From Solen grandis (Eukaryota; Mollusca; Bivalvia; Adapedonta; Solenidae), in contig CM037788.1 of assembly GCA_021229015.1 (NCBI GenBank), positions 54,209,278 through 54,273,277 on the forward strand: 64,000 nucleotides of DNA, given 5' to 3'. Position numbers and translations under genes: made by a program. Positions 10,729 through 21,658 of the stretch are shown in pieces (the first letter of the stretch is position 1; each line of letters starts with the position of its first letter). A model generated the notes under the pieces. The model saw only the letters and a program-made list of their open reading frames with translations. It did no database searches and was not told the DNA's origin.

Positions 10729-11660
10729 AAAAGATTGTTTAGACTGTTGATACGGATGTGATGACATGAATAAAAATTATTTTCGTATCCAGCCATGTTG
10801 CCTGTTTAAATCCCCTGGTCCTGTGACCATACTCACTGCATGAGTATTATTTGGCACCATTGAATTTACATTAATTACCATTGAAGGTTATTGATATTTC
10901 ATTTTAAATCATTGATACACCATTATTTTATGTAAAATGACACCACCAAAATACCATTGAAAAAACATTTTATTCCATTAAAATCCCTCATTGGATACCA
11001 TTGAAAATAATTATTTTTCATTTTTTTAGGGAGAGCTCATTTGCATATTTCGGCTCATTTCAATGGAGTTTCAACTGAATTTCAATGTTGTTTTGATGAA
11101 GTTTCAATGGTTGCACTATTTAGTATATAAAGACTTTCAATGGTCCTTCAAGGGTTGTGCTACATTTGGTTCTGCAAAGAGAAATGGTAATTCAATGGTG
11201 TTTCAAGCCATTTCATTTCGATAAGGGAAGGGAGAATTTGATGAGAATAGATCTTTTAACACTTTTTTATAGCCTTTGTATTTTTTTACCAATGTCTCAT
11301 ATTTACAAGGAACATACCATAGGTGATCCTTTAAGTTTGGATGGAGTTTGGGGTCTCTGGGTTCATGGTAAAGTCTTGCATTTATATATTTTTGATAAAG
11401 TTGAATATTTTTCAACTTCATTACAAGTCATAGCAATGACTTGCCAACTTATATTTTTCACAATTACAAAATGCCATGACTCTGTCAAGTTATATAACTG
11501 TGTTTACAATTTTTTTGGCAATTTTTCTGTCCATAACTGAGTGAATGCATAAACATTTTTTGAAATATTGTTACTAACAAGATTTTGAGCCGGGAGCATT
11601 TGTGTTTACCAAACACGTTCTTGTTTCAGAATACTAAATGACAAAAAAATTGTGTTTTAT
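10729..11660. other. CCATTGAA / TTTCAATGG-rich region
   Basis: Between about 10855 and 11210, CCATTGAA-type words recur on the left (10858, 10880, 10961, 11002) and TTCAATGG-type words on the right (11055, 11108, 11136, 11190). This gives a loose inverted layout around 11030. An octamer ATTTGCAT (11041) and a TATATAAAG (11125) lie between. No coding frame is supported; the longest frames have no recognisable domain. Confidence 0.4.
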
Positions 11661-11842
11661 GGTAGACCATGGTGGTGGTGACCATGTTAGCAACCATGGT
11701 TAGGTGACCATGAAAAGCTGTGGTGCCATTTAACAAAACATGGTCTACCATGGTAGACCATGGTGGTGGTGACCATGTTAGCAACCATGGTTAGGTGACC
11801 ATGAAAAGCTGTGGTGCCATTTAACAAAACATGGTCTACTAT
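11661..11842 (+). repeat. 91-bp tandem duplication rich in CCATGG
   Basis: Two virtually identical 91-bp units begin GGTAGACCATGGTGGTGGTG at 11661 and 11752. They are built from palindromic ACCATGGT words and GGTGACCATG. Degenerate CATGGT words continue to about 11910. Near-identity indicates a recent duplication. Confidence 0.9.
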
Positions 11843-12028
11843 GGTAGTTTATGGTTACAGGACCATGAAATACCATTGTAGTTCATGGTAGTTCATGGTT
11901 AAATAACCATGAATTTCGCCGGGGTTGGATCAATTTCAAGGTTGTCAAACATACTTTTTCCTAAAAATATGTCGAATCTCGCATCCCGGTTTAAAACCTG
12001 CAAAAATGGCACCTGTCTCATAACATTG

Positions 12029-12200
12029 CAGGGAATCGCTGTAAAGATTGGCCTGTTTCTGAAGCAACGATTTTTTTTACCCTGTTTCAATATGCTACAG
12101 GCATTTACTTCAAAGATTGATTCGTTTCTTAGGCAACATTTTTTAATTTTACTCGCTTCAATACAGGCATTCGCTGTAAAGATTGGCCCAGTGTGCAAAG
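12029..12200 (+). repeat. ~67-bp tandem repeat, about 2.5 units
   Basis: GCTGTAAAGATTGG-type phrases recur near 12038, 12104 (CTTCAAAGATTGA) and 12172, each followed by a T-rich stretch and GCAAC. The open frame across this region simply reflects the repeat (QGIAVKIG / QAFTSKID / QAFAVKIG). Confidence 0.7.
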
Positions 12201-12644
12201 GATATATATACATTAAATACTTCAAAGAACCTAGATTGGCTCACTGACATACTAACAAGATGATAAATACAGGCCTTGATCATTCTTAAAATCTTGCTTA
12301 ATTTTGTGGCAGGCATCAGCAACTGGTTCAAAATATCAACCATATGTCTGTACAGCAACATACCAAGTCTGGTGAAAGTCTTCAATCCTTGTATCACCCC
12401 ATGGCACTTCTGTTAAACCCAAGACAGAAGGTAAGTATCTGCTTTGGAATTATCTGAAACAAACGAAAAAATTAATACAACAAGATGTGTTAGAAAATCA
12501 CTATGCCCACATCTCAGCAGGTCAGATATTACATAATTAATTGATGTCATTTGAAAGCCATTCACGAGCGGAATAATACATATGTCAAATAAAATTATAG
12601 ACTTTATTTAATATGGTAATGGAGTAATGCTCAAGACAAATAAA
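12201..12644. other. Intergenic, nothing recognised
   Basis: No supported coding frame or repeat. Confidence 0.4.
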
Positions 12645-12687
12645 CAAGAGGGACATGATGGTCCAGAAGTTGCTAGCTCACCTGAGA
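12645..12687 (+). repeat. Isolated left end of a tandem-core repeat
   Basis: AAGAGGGACATGATGGTCC followed by TAGCTCACCTGAG. No core array or right end follows, so this is a truncated copy. Confidence 0.65.
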
Positions 12688-13170
12688 TACATTTCCTTGA
12701 TTTCCTGTACAAGTTAATTAATTGCAGATTAGTCATACTGAATACATTGTCCATACAGAAATACCGGTACAGCAAGATCATTAAATTTTCAATTCCACAT
12801 CAAACAGTACCTTTGGCAATTCAGTGGTTTTTTGGTAAAAATATATGGAGAATATAGGCAGCATTACAACCCTGCCTGGAATATATATTTTCCCCCAAAA
12901 TTTTTTCATTTTCCCCATCCATTATTATGAGTTTACATACCATATTATGTGCATGGACTCGCTGTTGAAGTTTAATGTTATATTCTTAATAAAATTGTGC
13001 AAACATGTTATATCATTGTTCTCATAATTCTTATATGCAATAAAACTTCATTAAATAACAGTAAAATACAACCAAACGCCTACATTATACATAGTAGAAC
13101 AATTCCCCTACTAGCTCGTTCAGGCAGTTTTCCCCCCTCCTGTGGGCCTTGACCCCTTTCCCCACAAAGT
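12688..13170. other. Intergenic, nothing recognised
   Basis: AT-rich DNA with short T-rich runs. No supported gene. Confidence 0.4.
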
Positions 13171-13171
13171 G

Positions 13172-15518
13172 AAACAAGAGGGCCATGACGGCCCTGGATC
13201 GCTCACCTGATATCATTAGGCTATGTAAAATCAAGTGACCCCTGGGGCAGAGCCAATTTTGACCCCAGGGTCATGATTTGAACAAACTGGGTAGCGGTCT
13301 ATTAGCCCATGTTACAAACCAAATATCTAAACTCCAGACCTTGTGGTTTTTGAGAAGAAATTTTTCTGCTTTTTTAAAAAAAAAAAATCCCTGGGGCGGG
13401 GCCAATTTTCACCAAATATCTAAACGCCAGGCCATGTGTTTTCTAGTTTCCTAAAAAGAAAAAGAAGTTATTTCTATATTAGCCTATGTAAAATCATGAA
13501 CCCCAATGGCGGGGCCAAATTTGACCCCAGGGCCATGATTTGAACGAACTTGGTTCTGATCTACTAGACAGTACTGCACACCAAATATCTAAACCCTAGG
13601 CCTTGTGGTTTCTTAGAAGAAGATTTTTCAAGTTTTTTTTCCTATATTAGCCTTTGTTAAATCAAGTGACCACTGGGGCGGGGCCAATTTTGACCCCAGG
13701 GTCATAATTTGAACAATCTTGGTAGAGAGTCATAAAATCATGCTACATACCAAATATCTAAACTCCAGGCCTTGTGGTTTCTGAGAAGAAGATTTTTTCA
13801 AGTTTTTAAAAAATAAGTCTATGTAAAATCAAGTGATCCCTGGGGTGGGGCCAATTTTCACCAAATATCTAAACGCCAGGCCATGTGTTTTCTAGTTTCC
13901 TAAAAAGAAGAATTTTCAAGTCATTTCTATAATTATTAGCCTATGTAAAATCAGGTGACCCCAATGGCGGGGCCAAATTTGACCCCAGGGCGATGAATTG
14001 AACAAACTAAATATAGATCCACTAGACAATACATGATTCATGATTTGAACAAACTTGGTAGAGGTCTATTAGCCCATGTCACATACCAAATATCTAAACT
14101 CCAGGCTTTGTGATTTCTGAGAAGAAGATTTTTCACATTTCTCCTATATTAGTCTTTGTTAAATCAAGTGACCCCTGGGGTGGGGCCAATTTTGACCCCT
14201 GGGCCATGATTTGAACAAACGTAGAAGAGATCCACTAGACAATGCTACACACCAAATATCTAAACACCTGGGGCCGTATTCATAAAGCTCCTTAGGAACA
14301 AATTTCCCTTAGTCTCTAAGATTTTCCTTAAAATCACATAGATTTCCCTTAGGTATTAAGGATTTCCTTTAGTCTTATATATAAAACACCTTAGGAGATT
14401 TATTCCATGTAAGGAATTATTTTCCTTAAAAACTAAGGAGTTTTATGAATAAGACCCCAGACCTTGTGATTTCTGAGAAGATTTTTCAAGTTTTTTCATA
14501 TATTAGCCTATGTAAAATCAGGGACCCCTTTGGTGGGGCCAAATTTGACCCAATGGTCATGATTTGTAAAAACATTGTAGAGACCCAGTAGACAATGCTA
14601 CATACCAAATATCTAAATTTCTGAGAAGAAGATTTTTTCAAGTTTTTCCTATATTAGCCTATGTTAAATCAAGTGACCCCTGGGGCGGGGCCAAATTTGA
14701 CCCCAGTGCCATGATTTGAACAAACTTGGTAGAGATCCACCAGACATTGCTACACAAAAAATATCTTAACTCTATGCCTTGTGGTTTCTGAGAAGAAGAT
14801 TTTTCAAGTTTTTCCTATATTAGCCTATGTTAAATCAAGTGACCCCTGGGGCGGGGTCAATTTTGACCCCAGGGTCATAATTTGAAAAATCTTGGTAGAG
14901 AGTCATAAGATCATGCTACATACCAAATATCTAAACTCCAGGCCTTGTGGTTTCTGAGAAGAAGATTTTTCAAGTTTTTCCTATATTAGCCTATGTTAAA
15001 TCAAGTGACCCCTGTGGCGGGGCCAAATTTGACCCCAGGGCCATGATTTGAACAAACTTGGTAGTGATCTATACACAAGCTAACACAAAAAAAACCCCGG
15101 CCTTGGAAAATTTTTCAAGTTTTTCCTATATTAGCCTATGTTAAATCAAGTGACCCCTGGGGCGGGGCCAATTTTGACCCCAGGGTCATAATTTGAACAA
15201 TCTTGGTAGAGAGTCATAAAATCATGCTACATACCAAAAATCAAAAGGCTAGGCCTTGTGGTTTCGTGGAAGAAGATTTTTAAAATTTTCATTTTTAAAA
15301 TCTATTTTTAGCTCCTGTGACCTAGATTTTTGACCAATCAAAATAATTTTACCAACTTTGGTAAAGGGCTCCATAATGAACATTCCTGTGAAGTTTTATT
15401 AAAATCCAGTGAGTAGTTTAGAAGGAGATGTTGTTTAAAAGAAATTGTTGAAGCACGGACGACGGACAAAAGGCGATCACAAAAGCTCACCATGAGCACG
15501 TTGTGCTCAGGTGAGCTA
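13172..15518 (+). repeat. Large tandem-core interspersed repeat (~170-bp unit, >10 units)
   Basis: Left end AAGAGGGCCATGACGGCCCT and CTCACCTGA; right end GACGGACAAAAGGCGATCAC, then CTCACCATGAGCACGTTGTG and CTCAGGTGAGCTAA. Units carry CAAGTGACCCCTGGGGCGGG, TTTGACCCCAGGGTCAT and ACCAAATATCTAAAC. A MITE interrupts it at 14270-14458. The closing sequence forms a near-perfect 15-bp hairpin (AGCTCACC-TGAGCAC / GTGCTCA-GGTGAGCT). Confidence 0.88.
14270..14458. mobile_element. 189-bp MITE inside the tandem-core repeat
   Basis: Left GGGGCCGTATTCATAAAGCT continuing CCTTAG, and right end reading GGGGTCTTATTCATAAAACT continuing CCTTAG on the other strand, form ~26-bp inverted termini. The interior is a series of CCTTAG/CTAAGG words, so the whole element can fold. 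It splits a core unit between AAACACCT and AGACCTTGTG. A clear target duplication is not visible, so no superfamily is assigned. Confidence 0.82.
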
Positions 15519-16029
15519 AAAAAAACACTGCAAATTGTGTCAAATTTTCAAGGGATCGAAATGCCTACGCAATTAATGAATGGTATGAAACCTAAGGGCC
15601 ATAACTACAGACATTATAATGAGCCAGAACTCCAGACCTAATTAACGTGCAGATAATTATCAGTCATAATCGAAGATATTTTGACTAATAAAATTGTCAC
15701 AAAGTTAATAATTTAAAAAGAAGAAAAAAATGAAAGAAAAAAATCCTGAAGAATCTGAGATACTAGAGAAGAGTATATTAATCTCTACTGAGATCTGCTC
15801 CGGAGGCCAAAAATAACTAGATTTCATTCAATGATACCAATGATAGGACTCTTTGCTAACATTGTCAAATGTAAAGATTAATACCGTTAGAAAGAATATA
15901 TATTAAATTCCCTACCTTTTACTCTTTTTTTTTTTGTATGGACTTACTTCTCATACATGAACTTTGTGAAATAAGCCATATGGCAAAAATAAATCAATTT
16001 ATTTTGATATATCGCTTTCTTATAACTTA
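15519..16029. other. Intergenic, nothing recognised
   Basis: AT-rich spacer without supported features. Confidence 0.4.
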
Positions 16030-17102
16030 ACCAAATTTAGTATTCTGGATACCAAACTAAATGTCCTGAAAATCCCTACAATTCATTTATAGCATATTTG
16101 GGTCTAGTTTTATAGGTTTTCAAAATATAAGCAATTAAACTTAAACCTCTTAATTCTGCATATCAAAAATCTTTTTTTTATTTTAGTGTTTAGCCGCAGG
16201 AATAAAATCGTAAATGCTAGTGTGCATTAGAATCGTTGACGCGTGTACCCTCGTGAGTTAAATTTCAATAACGCTCATACATACGGTCGAGACGACTGTA
16301 TTAAACAAAGTTCCTCCATTTGGCCCTTTTACCTAACAGACAAATAAGCTTGCAGCATCTTGAAAGGATGACGTGTGTTGATCATTTTGTTTCAAGCGTC
16401 TACACTTATACAAGCTCATGGTATTTCAAGCTGGCAATTAAATACATTGTACTATAACATATTTTCACATAGCTTATCATTTATCATAAATTTGGAATAT
16501 AGCTTGTACAACATTTATCAATTGAGGCAACAATAAAGTCAGGAATTTGCAATGTTTCAACGATCTAAATGACGTGTCAAAACGCTCAAAGGATTATGGG
16601 TAATGCAATGCTGCAACTGATATGTATAAGTAATGTAAATTAAATGATTTGACACACCATTAAATTATTGTCAACACTTGTTTAGCTAGTAATATCAATA
16701 TGATATAAGTAAAAAGTTTATTTTGCAATTAATAGGACTAATACATGTCTGTAAACTTACATTATCTGAAAAAGCTTCAATTAAGGTGAAAGCAAAAGTA
16801 GGATATTTTCCGAAAATTCTTACAATTGGGTTTAAATTCGTATTTTTGATGTAATTTCCTTATACTGTAATCAATTTCAAAACTCTAGGTACCAAAATAA
16901 TCGTCTTAAAATTCTCTACATCTCACTCACTTATTTCCAATGATTTTTAAGATATAAGCCTTTTAACCTTGACATAACAGCAAAATTGCTGAAATTCTAC
17001 ATGTTTAAATTCTTATTTTTAATGTAACTTCCTTATACTTCGATCAATTTCAAAAGTTGAGGTACCAAAATAATCGTCTGAAAATGCTCTACATTTCACA
17101 CG

Positions 17103-17106
<4 letters not shown>

Positions 17107-17139
<33 letters not shown>
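17107..17139. repeat. (TA)n microsatellite
   Basis: Uninterrupted alternating TA tract of about 33 bp. Confidence 0.95.
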
Positions 17140-17145
<6 letters not shown>

Positions 17146-17176
17146 TATTTTCAATATTTTTTGAGATACAAGCTCT

Positions 17177-18402
17177 TAGGGCTGAAACGGTACAGGACCC
17201 TCACGGTTCGGTTCGGTACACGGTATTGGGGTTTCGGTCCGGTACATTTTCGGTACATTTCTTCTCCTTGCTGATAATTTTAATTCTCACTCAAGGGTTT
17301 CAATAAGACCCAATATCAGGAATTTTTTAACAATAGCCATTATATCAAATTAAATGATCTATTTTGATATAAAATCCATTTCAACAGCCTATGTTGTTGT
17401 AAGATTTTTTGTGTGATTAATTATGTTGTTGGTATTCACATTGTTTGATAACTGATTATCAGACTAGTATGATAAAATAAATCAATATTCTACTTTTCAC
17501 ACACATTTTCCTTACATACTTTTTATACTATTTTTTCATTGATTTTACATACCTTACACACAGTACTCTAAGATCATCCATGGCTATTTATGAAAACAAA
17601 AGAGATCAATTCAATTATGTAAAATAATACCCTACGGTTTCAAACTTTGTTTACAAGCATAGTTCCTTTCTTAGAGTACATATTCAGCGGAGAGAGTTGA
17701 TATAAATGTTTGTTTGTGTGTGTGTTTTTTATCGGACAAAGAGTTTTGATGTGCTCTGTTTCTTTTTCCTGTGCGTTTTAAAAAGTTAAGTAAAATCCGC
17801 GAAAACTGGTGACATTTTCAAACACACGTCTGATTATATTTTATGTTCAAGGCTCAAGATATGCGTGTATCTAGTCTGAAGAATATTAAAAACATATTCT
17901 CTTACCTTTAAATCAAGATTAAAAGGATTACCATTTGCTTTTTCGAAAGTAAAATCGGCAATTTTTCTCATCTGAACGTTCGCCAATCTAGCAGTAATTT
18001 GTTGACTTTTAATGCAAACTGATGAAACAAACATATCAGTTATTGAGAAAAGTGAAATAAAAAATGTTGAGGATATCTAGGCAATATATTTTCATTATTT
18101 TGTTCTCGAGGGAAATTGTTACGATGACATTAGACTTTGTTGTTGTTGTTGTTGCCATTACGTGAAATGTCCTCTTGTTTCAATCAAGCAGTCTGGTACT
18201 GTTAATGATTTCACTGCAGCTGCCCTTACAATCTCGTATTTTAAGCATATTTTACCTGATAAATGCCTACTTATGCAACATTTCATTGGATTTGCTTTTT
18301 GGCCTCGGTACGAACCGTAACCTAACCTAAATGGACCGTGTACCGTACCGTGAGACATAATACCGCGGTACGTCCGTACCGAACTATACCGTTTCACCTC
18401 TA
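17177..18402. mobile_element. Non-autonomous hAT transposon (1226 bp)
   Basis: A perfect 8-bp duplication CAAGCTCT flanks it (17169-17176 and 18403-18410), the length typical of hAT elements. Inverted termini are TAGGGCTGAAACGGTACAG at the left and TAGAGGTGAAACGGTATAG at the right, read inward. Subterminal regions are packed with CGGTAC/GTACCG words (for example GGTTCGGTTCGGTACACGG left, GTACCGTACCGTGAGAC right), the arrangement expected of transposase-binding sites. No transposase frame is present. Confidence 0.93.
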
Positions 18403-18470
18403 CAAGCTCTTAAACCTAGAGAAATCTGCAAAAATCACCAAAGCTATATGCACGAATTTCGGGGTTTTTT

Positions 18471-20120
18471 TCCCCATTACTCCATGAACCTTAGATAAAT
18501 CGTTAAACTTTAAGCATTAAAAGAACGGCCAAACATTGCTCTACAAATAATATCCATATTCATATTTTTCGAAAATCAAAGGTTTCCGAGATATAAATGG
18601 TTAAACACACTGAGGGTTACCAAATGTTTGTTTTTCCGCCATAACTCAACCGATTTAACCCCAATCATCAAAAACTAAATATCACCTGAAAGGTCTTTCT
18701 AAGCAATACAAATTATATGCATAGTGTCTTGATAGAATATTAACAGTTTTTGAGATATTTAAAGACGAAGAAAAACCCGATAATTGATATATGACCTTGA
18801 CCTTTGGGATTTTCTGGAAACGGAAGTGACATGGGTCCATAGAATCTAATACTGCATTTTCAGTCAAAATTTCAAGCAAATCATATAAAAAATAAAGCCT
18901 ACAGGGCTTAAAAACCGTTAGTTTAATACGAACGTTTTTTAAGCATAATGATGTCATGTAACGTCATATGACGTTCATCTTCTAAGATTGTAAAGAAGAC
19001 CTGAAGACTTATAATCTGTCCAAATATCAGCTTTCTAGCTCATCTGAAGCGATTTTATACGCATTTGAAATTTGACGCTAATCTTGGATTCGCCATAGAA
19101 CAATTGCCTTTTCAAATTTTGAAAAACAGACACCAGGATGCACAACTAGAGCCTAACATACACATTCTGTGAAATTTTTATGACAATCGCGTACAAACTT
19201 TTTCAACTGACGACAAATCTGACGTTACATGACGTCATATGAATATGAAATTGATTGCATCCGAAAGCTCATGGTTTGAAATATATGCCATAAAATTTTC
19301 ACTGTTCTGGGCCAATGGCAACACATCGTAATCAACACAAATATAAGAGGAAGAAAAAAAGAATTATAACTAGATTTCGTTTGCACGGCTAAAGATCAGA
19401 CTTTCTGCAAACTGTTTAAAACTCAATCAAACTGAAAATCATTTATTCGGAATACATGTAGGCAGAAAATATTAGGTATCTAGATGGTAACCTATACATT
19501 CTTTGAAAATTTTAGAAAAATTCATCAATTTATAATGTCTGCAGAGCGCTTATAAACTTTTTGATTTGACGTCTATTCTGATGAGTATCATTGCATATGA
19601 AAATTCAGCATATTCAATATATGCCATAACTTTTTTGTAATTCTGGACCATTAGGATCACACTGAATTTATAAATTGCACTAGAAATGAAAACATAATAA
19701 CCCCATGACATCAAATGACGTCTCCCTATGAAAATCTGAAGAAAACCTTTAAAATTACAATGTGTGAATTTCAGCTTTTTATCTCATATGGAGTCTCTGA
19801 AGTATTAAACTTAATTTCTACGTCATATTTTTTTAAACTTGGTTTCACCACAGAACCTCGGTCTTTTCAATATTTTGAAAACAAAAGTAAGGATGCATAA
19901 CAAAAGCCAAACTTATACCTTCTGTGAATTTACTAGAAAATCCATCCAAAAATATATTCTGCAGAGCGCGTACAAACGTTTTAACTGACATCAAATCTAG
20001 CATCTATGACGTCATATGACATGCTATGAATTTGAAAATCATTGCATTAAAAAAACATATGGTATGAAATATTTGCCATACAATTTCCATTGTTCTTGGC
20101 CATTGCCAATTGCATTTTCT
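18471..20120. repeat. Degenerate long-unit repeat with TGACGTCA-type sites
   Basis: Two diverged copies of a ~750-bp block (near 19010-19350 and 19765-20110) share phrases such as TATCAGCTTT, ACACATTCTGTGAA / ACCTTCTGTGAA, GCGCGTACAAACGTTTT and GACGTCATATGA. A partial unit lies between. Cyclic-AMP-response-element-like palindromes TGACGTCA occur near 19225 and 20012. No gene is supported. Confidence 0.5.
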
Positions 20121-20129
20121 GAAAATGTT

Positions 20130-20990
20130 TAAAACTAGAACTATCACTAAATGTGATTAATACCCCCGCAATACTGCTTTAGAAATGATGAAGTTATTAG
20201 GATTAAGAAGAAGAGTATGAAAAAGACATTTTTACATTAGTTTTTTTTCCAGATTTTTGGCCGGGTTACACAGGTTGTGCTTGACCATTGTATGAAATTG
20301 TTTTGAATTCCAACCAGTTTTAAGTTAAGCTCGGACAAGGAAAAGTAACAAAGGGAATAACTCTGTAATTACTAGAGTTATGGTTCTTGTGCACTGCACT
20401 TCCTCTTATTGTGGTTGACAATTGTATGAAATTGTTTTGAATTCCAACCAGTTCTTTTCAAGTTATGCTATGGACAAGGAAAAGTAACAAAGGGAAATAA
20501 CTCTGTAATTACTCTAGATAGAGTTATGGTTCTTGTGCACTGCACTTCCTCATATTGTGGTTGACCATTGTATGAAATTGTTTTGAAATCCAACCAGTAG
20601 TTTAAAGTTATACTCTGGACAAGGAAAAGTAACAAGGGCAATAACTTGTAATTCCTAAGAGTTATGGTTCTTGTGCACTGCACTTCCTCTCATTGTGCTT
20701 GACCATTGTATGAAATTGTTTTGAAATCCAATCAGTACTTTACAAGTTATACTCTGGACAAGGAAAATGTAACAAACGGCAATAACTCTGTAATTCCTAC
20801 AGAGTTATGGTTCTTGTGCACTGCACTTCCTCTCATTGTGCTTGACCATTGTATGAAATTGTTTTGAAATCCAATCAGTACTTTACAACTTATACTCCGG
20901 ACAAGGAAAAAAGTTATGGTTCTTTTCCTATTGTGGTTGACCATTGTATGAAATTGTTTTGAAATCCAACTTGTACTTTTCAAGTGAAAG
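20130..20990 (+). repeat. Second tandem-core family (146-bp unit), copy 2
   Basis: Same head (GATTAATACCCCCGCAATAC near 20156) and same units (TTGACCATTGTATGAAATTG) as 8.2-9.2 kb, with more short deletions. It lacks the (GACC)n tail. Confidence 0.85.
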
Positions 20991-21215
20991 TAGGGTATTT
21001 TCTATTTTCCGAAAATGCCTAACTTACAGTGTAGCAATACCACGTGACTGTCAACTTTTGTCTCCGCTTGAACATAGAAAAGTACCCATAAGTATTATAG
21101 GTTAGTTCATAATTACCTTTAACTACACAATATGCCCAGTCAGCAGAAGTTATCGGGCCAATGTAGCACTGATATCGGCACCTTTGTCTGCACTAAGGGT
21201 GATTAATACCCCCGC

Positions 21216-21525
21216 AAAATGAAATTTTTGAAGTAAAATTAATTTTAATTAGTAAATACTTACCTGTTATTACTTCAGGTATATGTCTATTTGCGCCCGG
21301 CTTCCAAAACAGAGTCCACAAAATAAACCATTCCCAATAATCCCCTAGTTACCGGAAGTGTAACCCCCATTCTCCAATTGTATATGAAGCCATCGAGAGA
21401 TACAACCACCAGCAAGCGGGGAGGGAGGTGGGACTCTGTAATAACAGGTATTTACTAATTAAAATTAATTTTACTTCAAAAATTTCATTTTAATAGCATA
21501 AATACGTTACCTGTTATTACTTCAG
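21216..21525 (-). repeat. DIRS 3' terminal inverted/direct repeat structure
   Basis: Arms 21216-21278 and 21436-21491 are inverted copies (core AATTAAAATTAATTTTACTT and CAAAAATTTCATTTT). TACCTGTTATTACTTCAG is present in direct orientation at 21261-21278 and 21508-21525. In DIRS elements such complementary ends are thought to template circularisation before recombinase-mediated insertion. Confidence 0.75.
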
Positions 21526-21658
21526 ATATGACTTCGTCGCTAAGGTGGGAGGTTGCTAACAATGAACCTTGATTGCAGCGACACCCAAAGCATAAAACAG
21601 CTAAAACTTCTAGTGGATAACGCTCTTGTCCAGAGCGAAAATCTTCAGAACAGAATAA

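Larger units (their letters stand above)
16030..18470 (+). repeat. Degenerate tandem-core repeat split by a hAT element
   Basis: Units with CCTTATACT..ATCAATTTC, GGTACCAAAATAATCGTCT and GAAAATGCTCTACATTTCAC occur near 16030, 16860 and 17035. The last is cut at 17176 by the hAT element and resumes after 18402 (CAAGCTCTTAAACC). A (TA)n tract is at 17107-17139. Confidence 0.6.

Noticed and set aside
11157..11540. 127-codon open frame on the plus strand
   Set aside because: No recognisable domain, T-rich hydrophobic composition, overlaps an opposite-strand frame and the CCATTGAA field. Consistent with chance.
11909..12247. 112-codon frame with internal repeats that might look like a repeat protein
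   Set aside because: The repeats are DNA-level ~67-bp tandem units in both reading directions. No start context or homologue.
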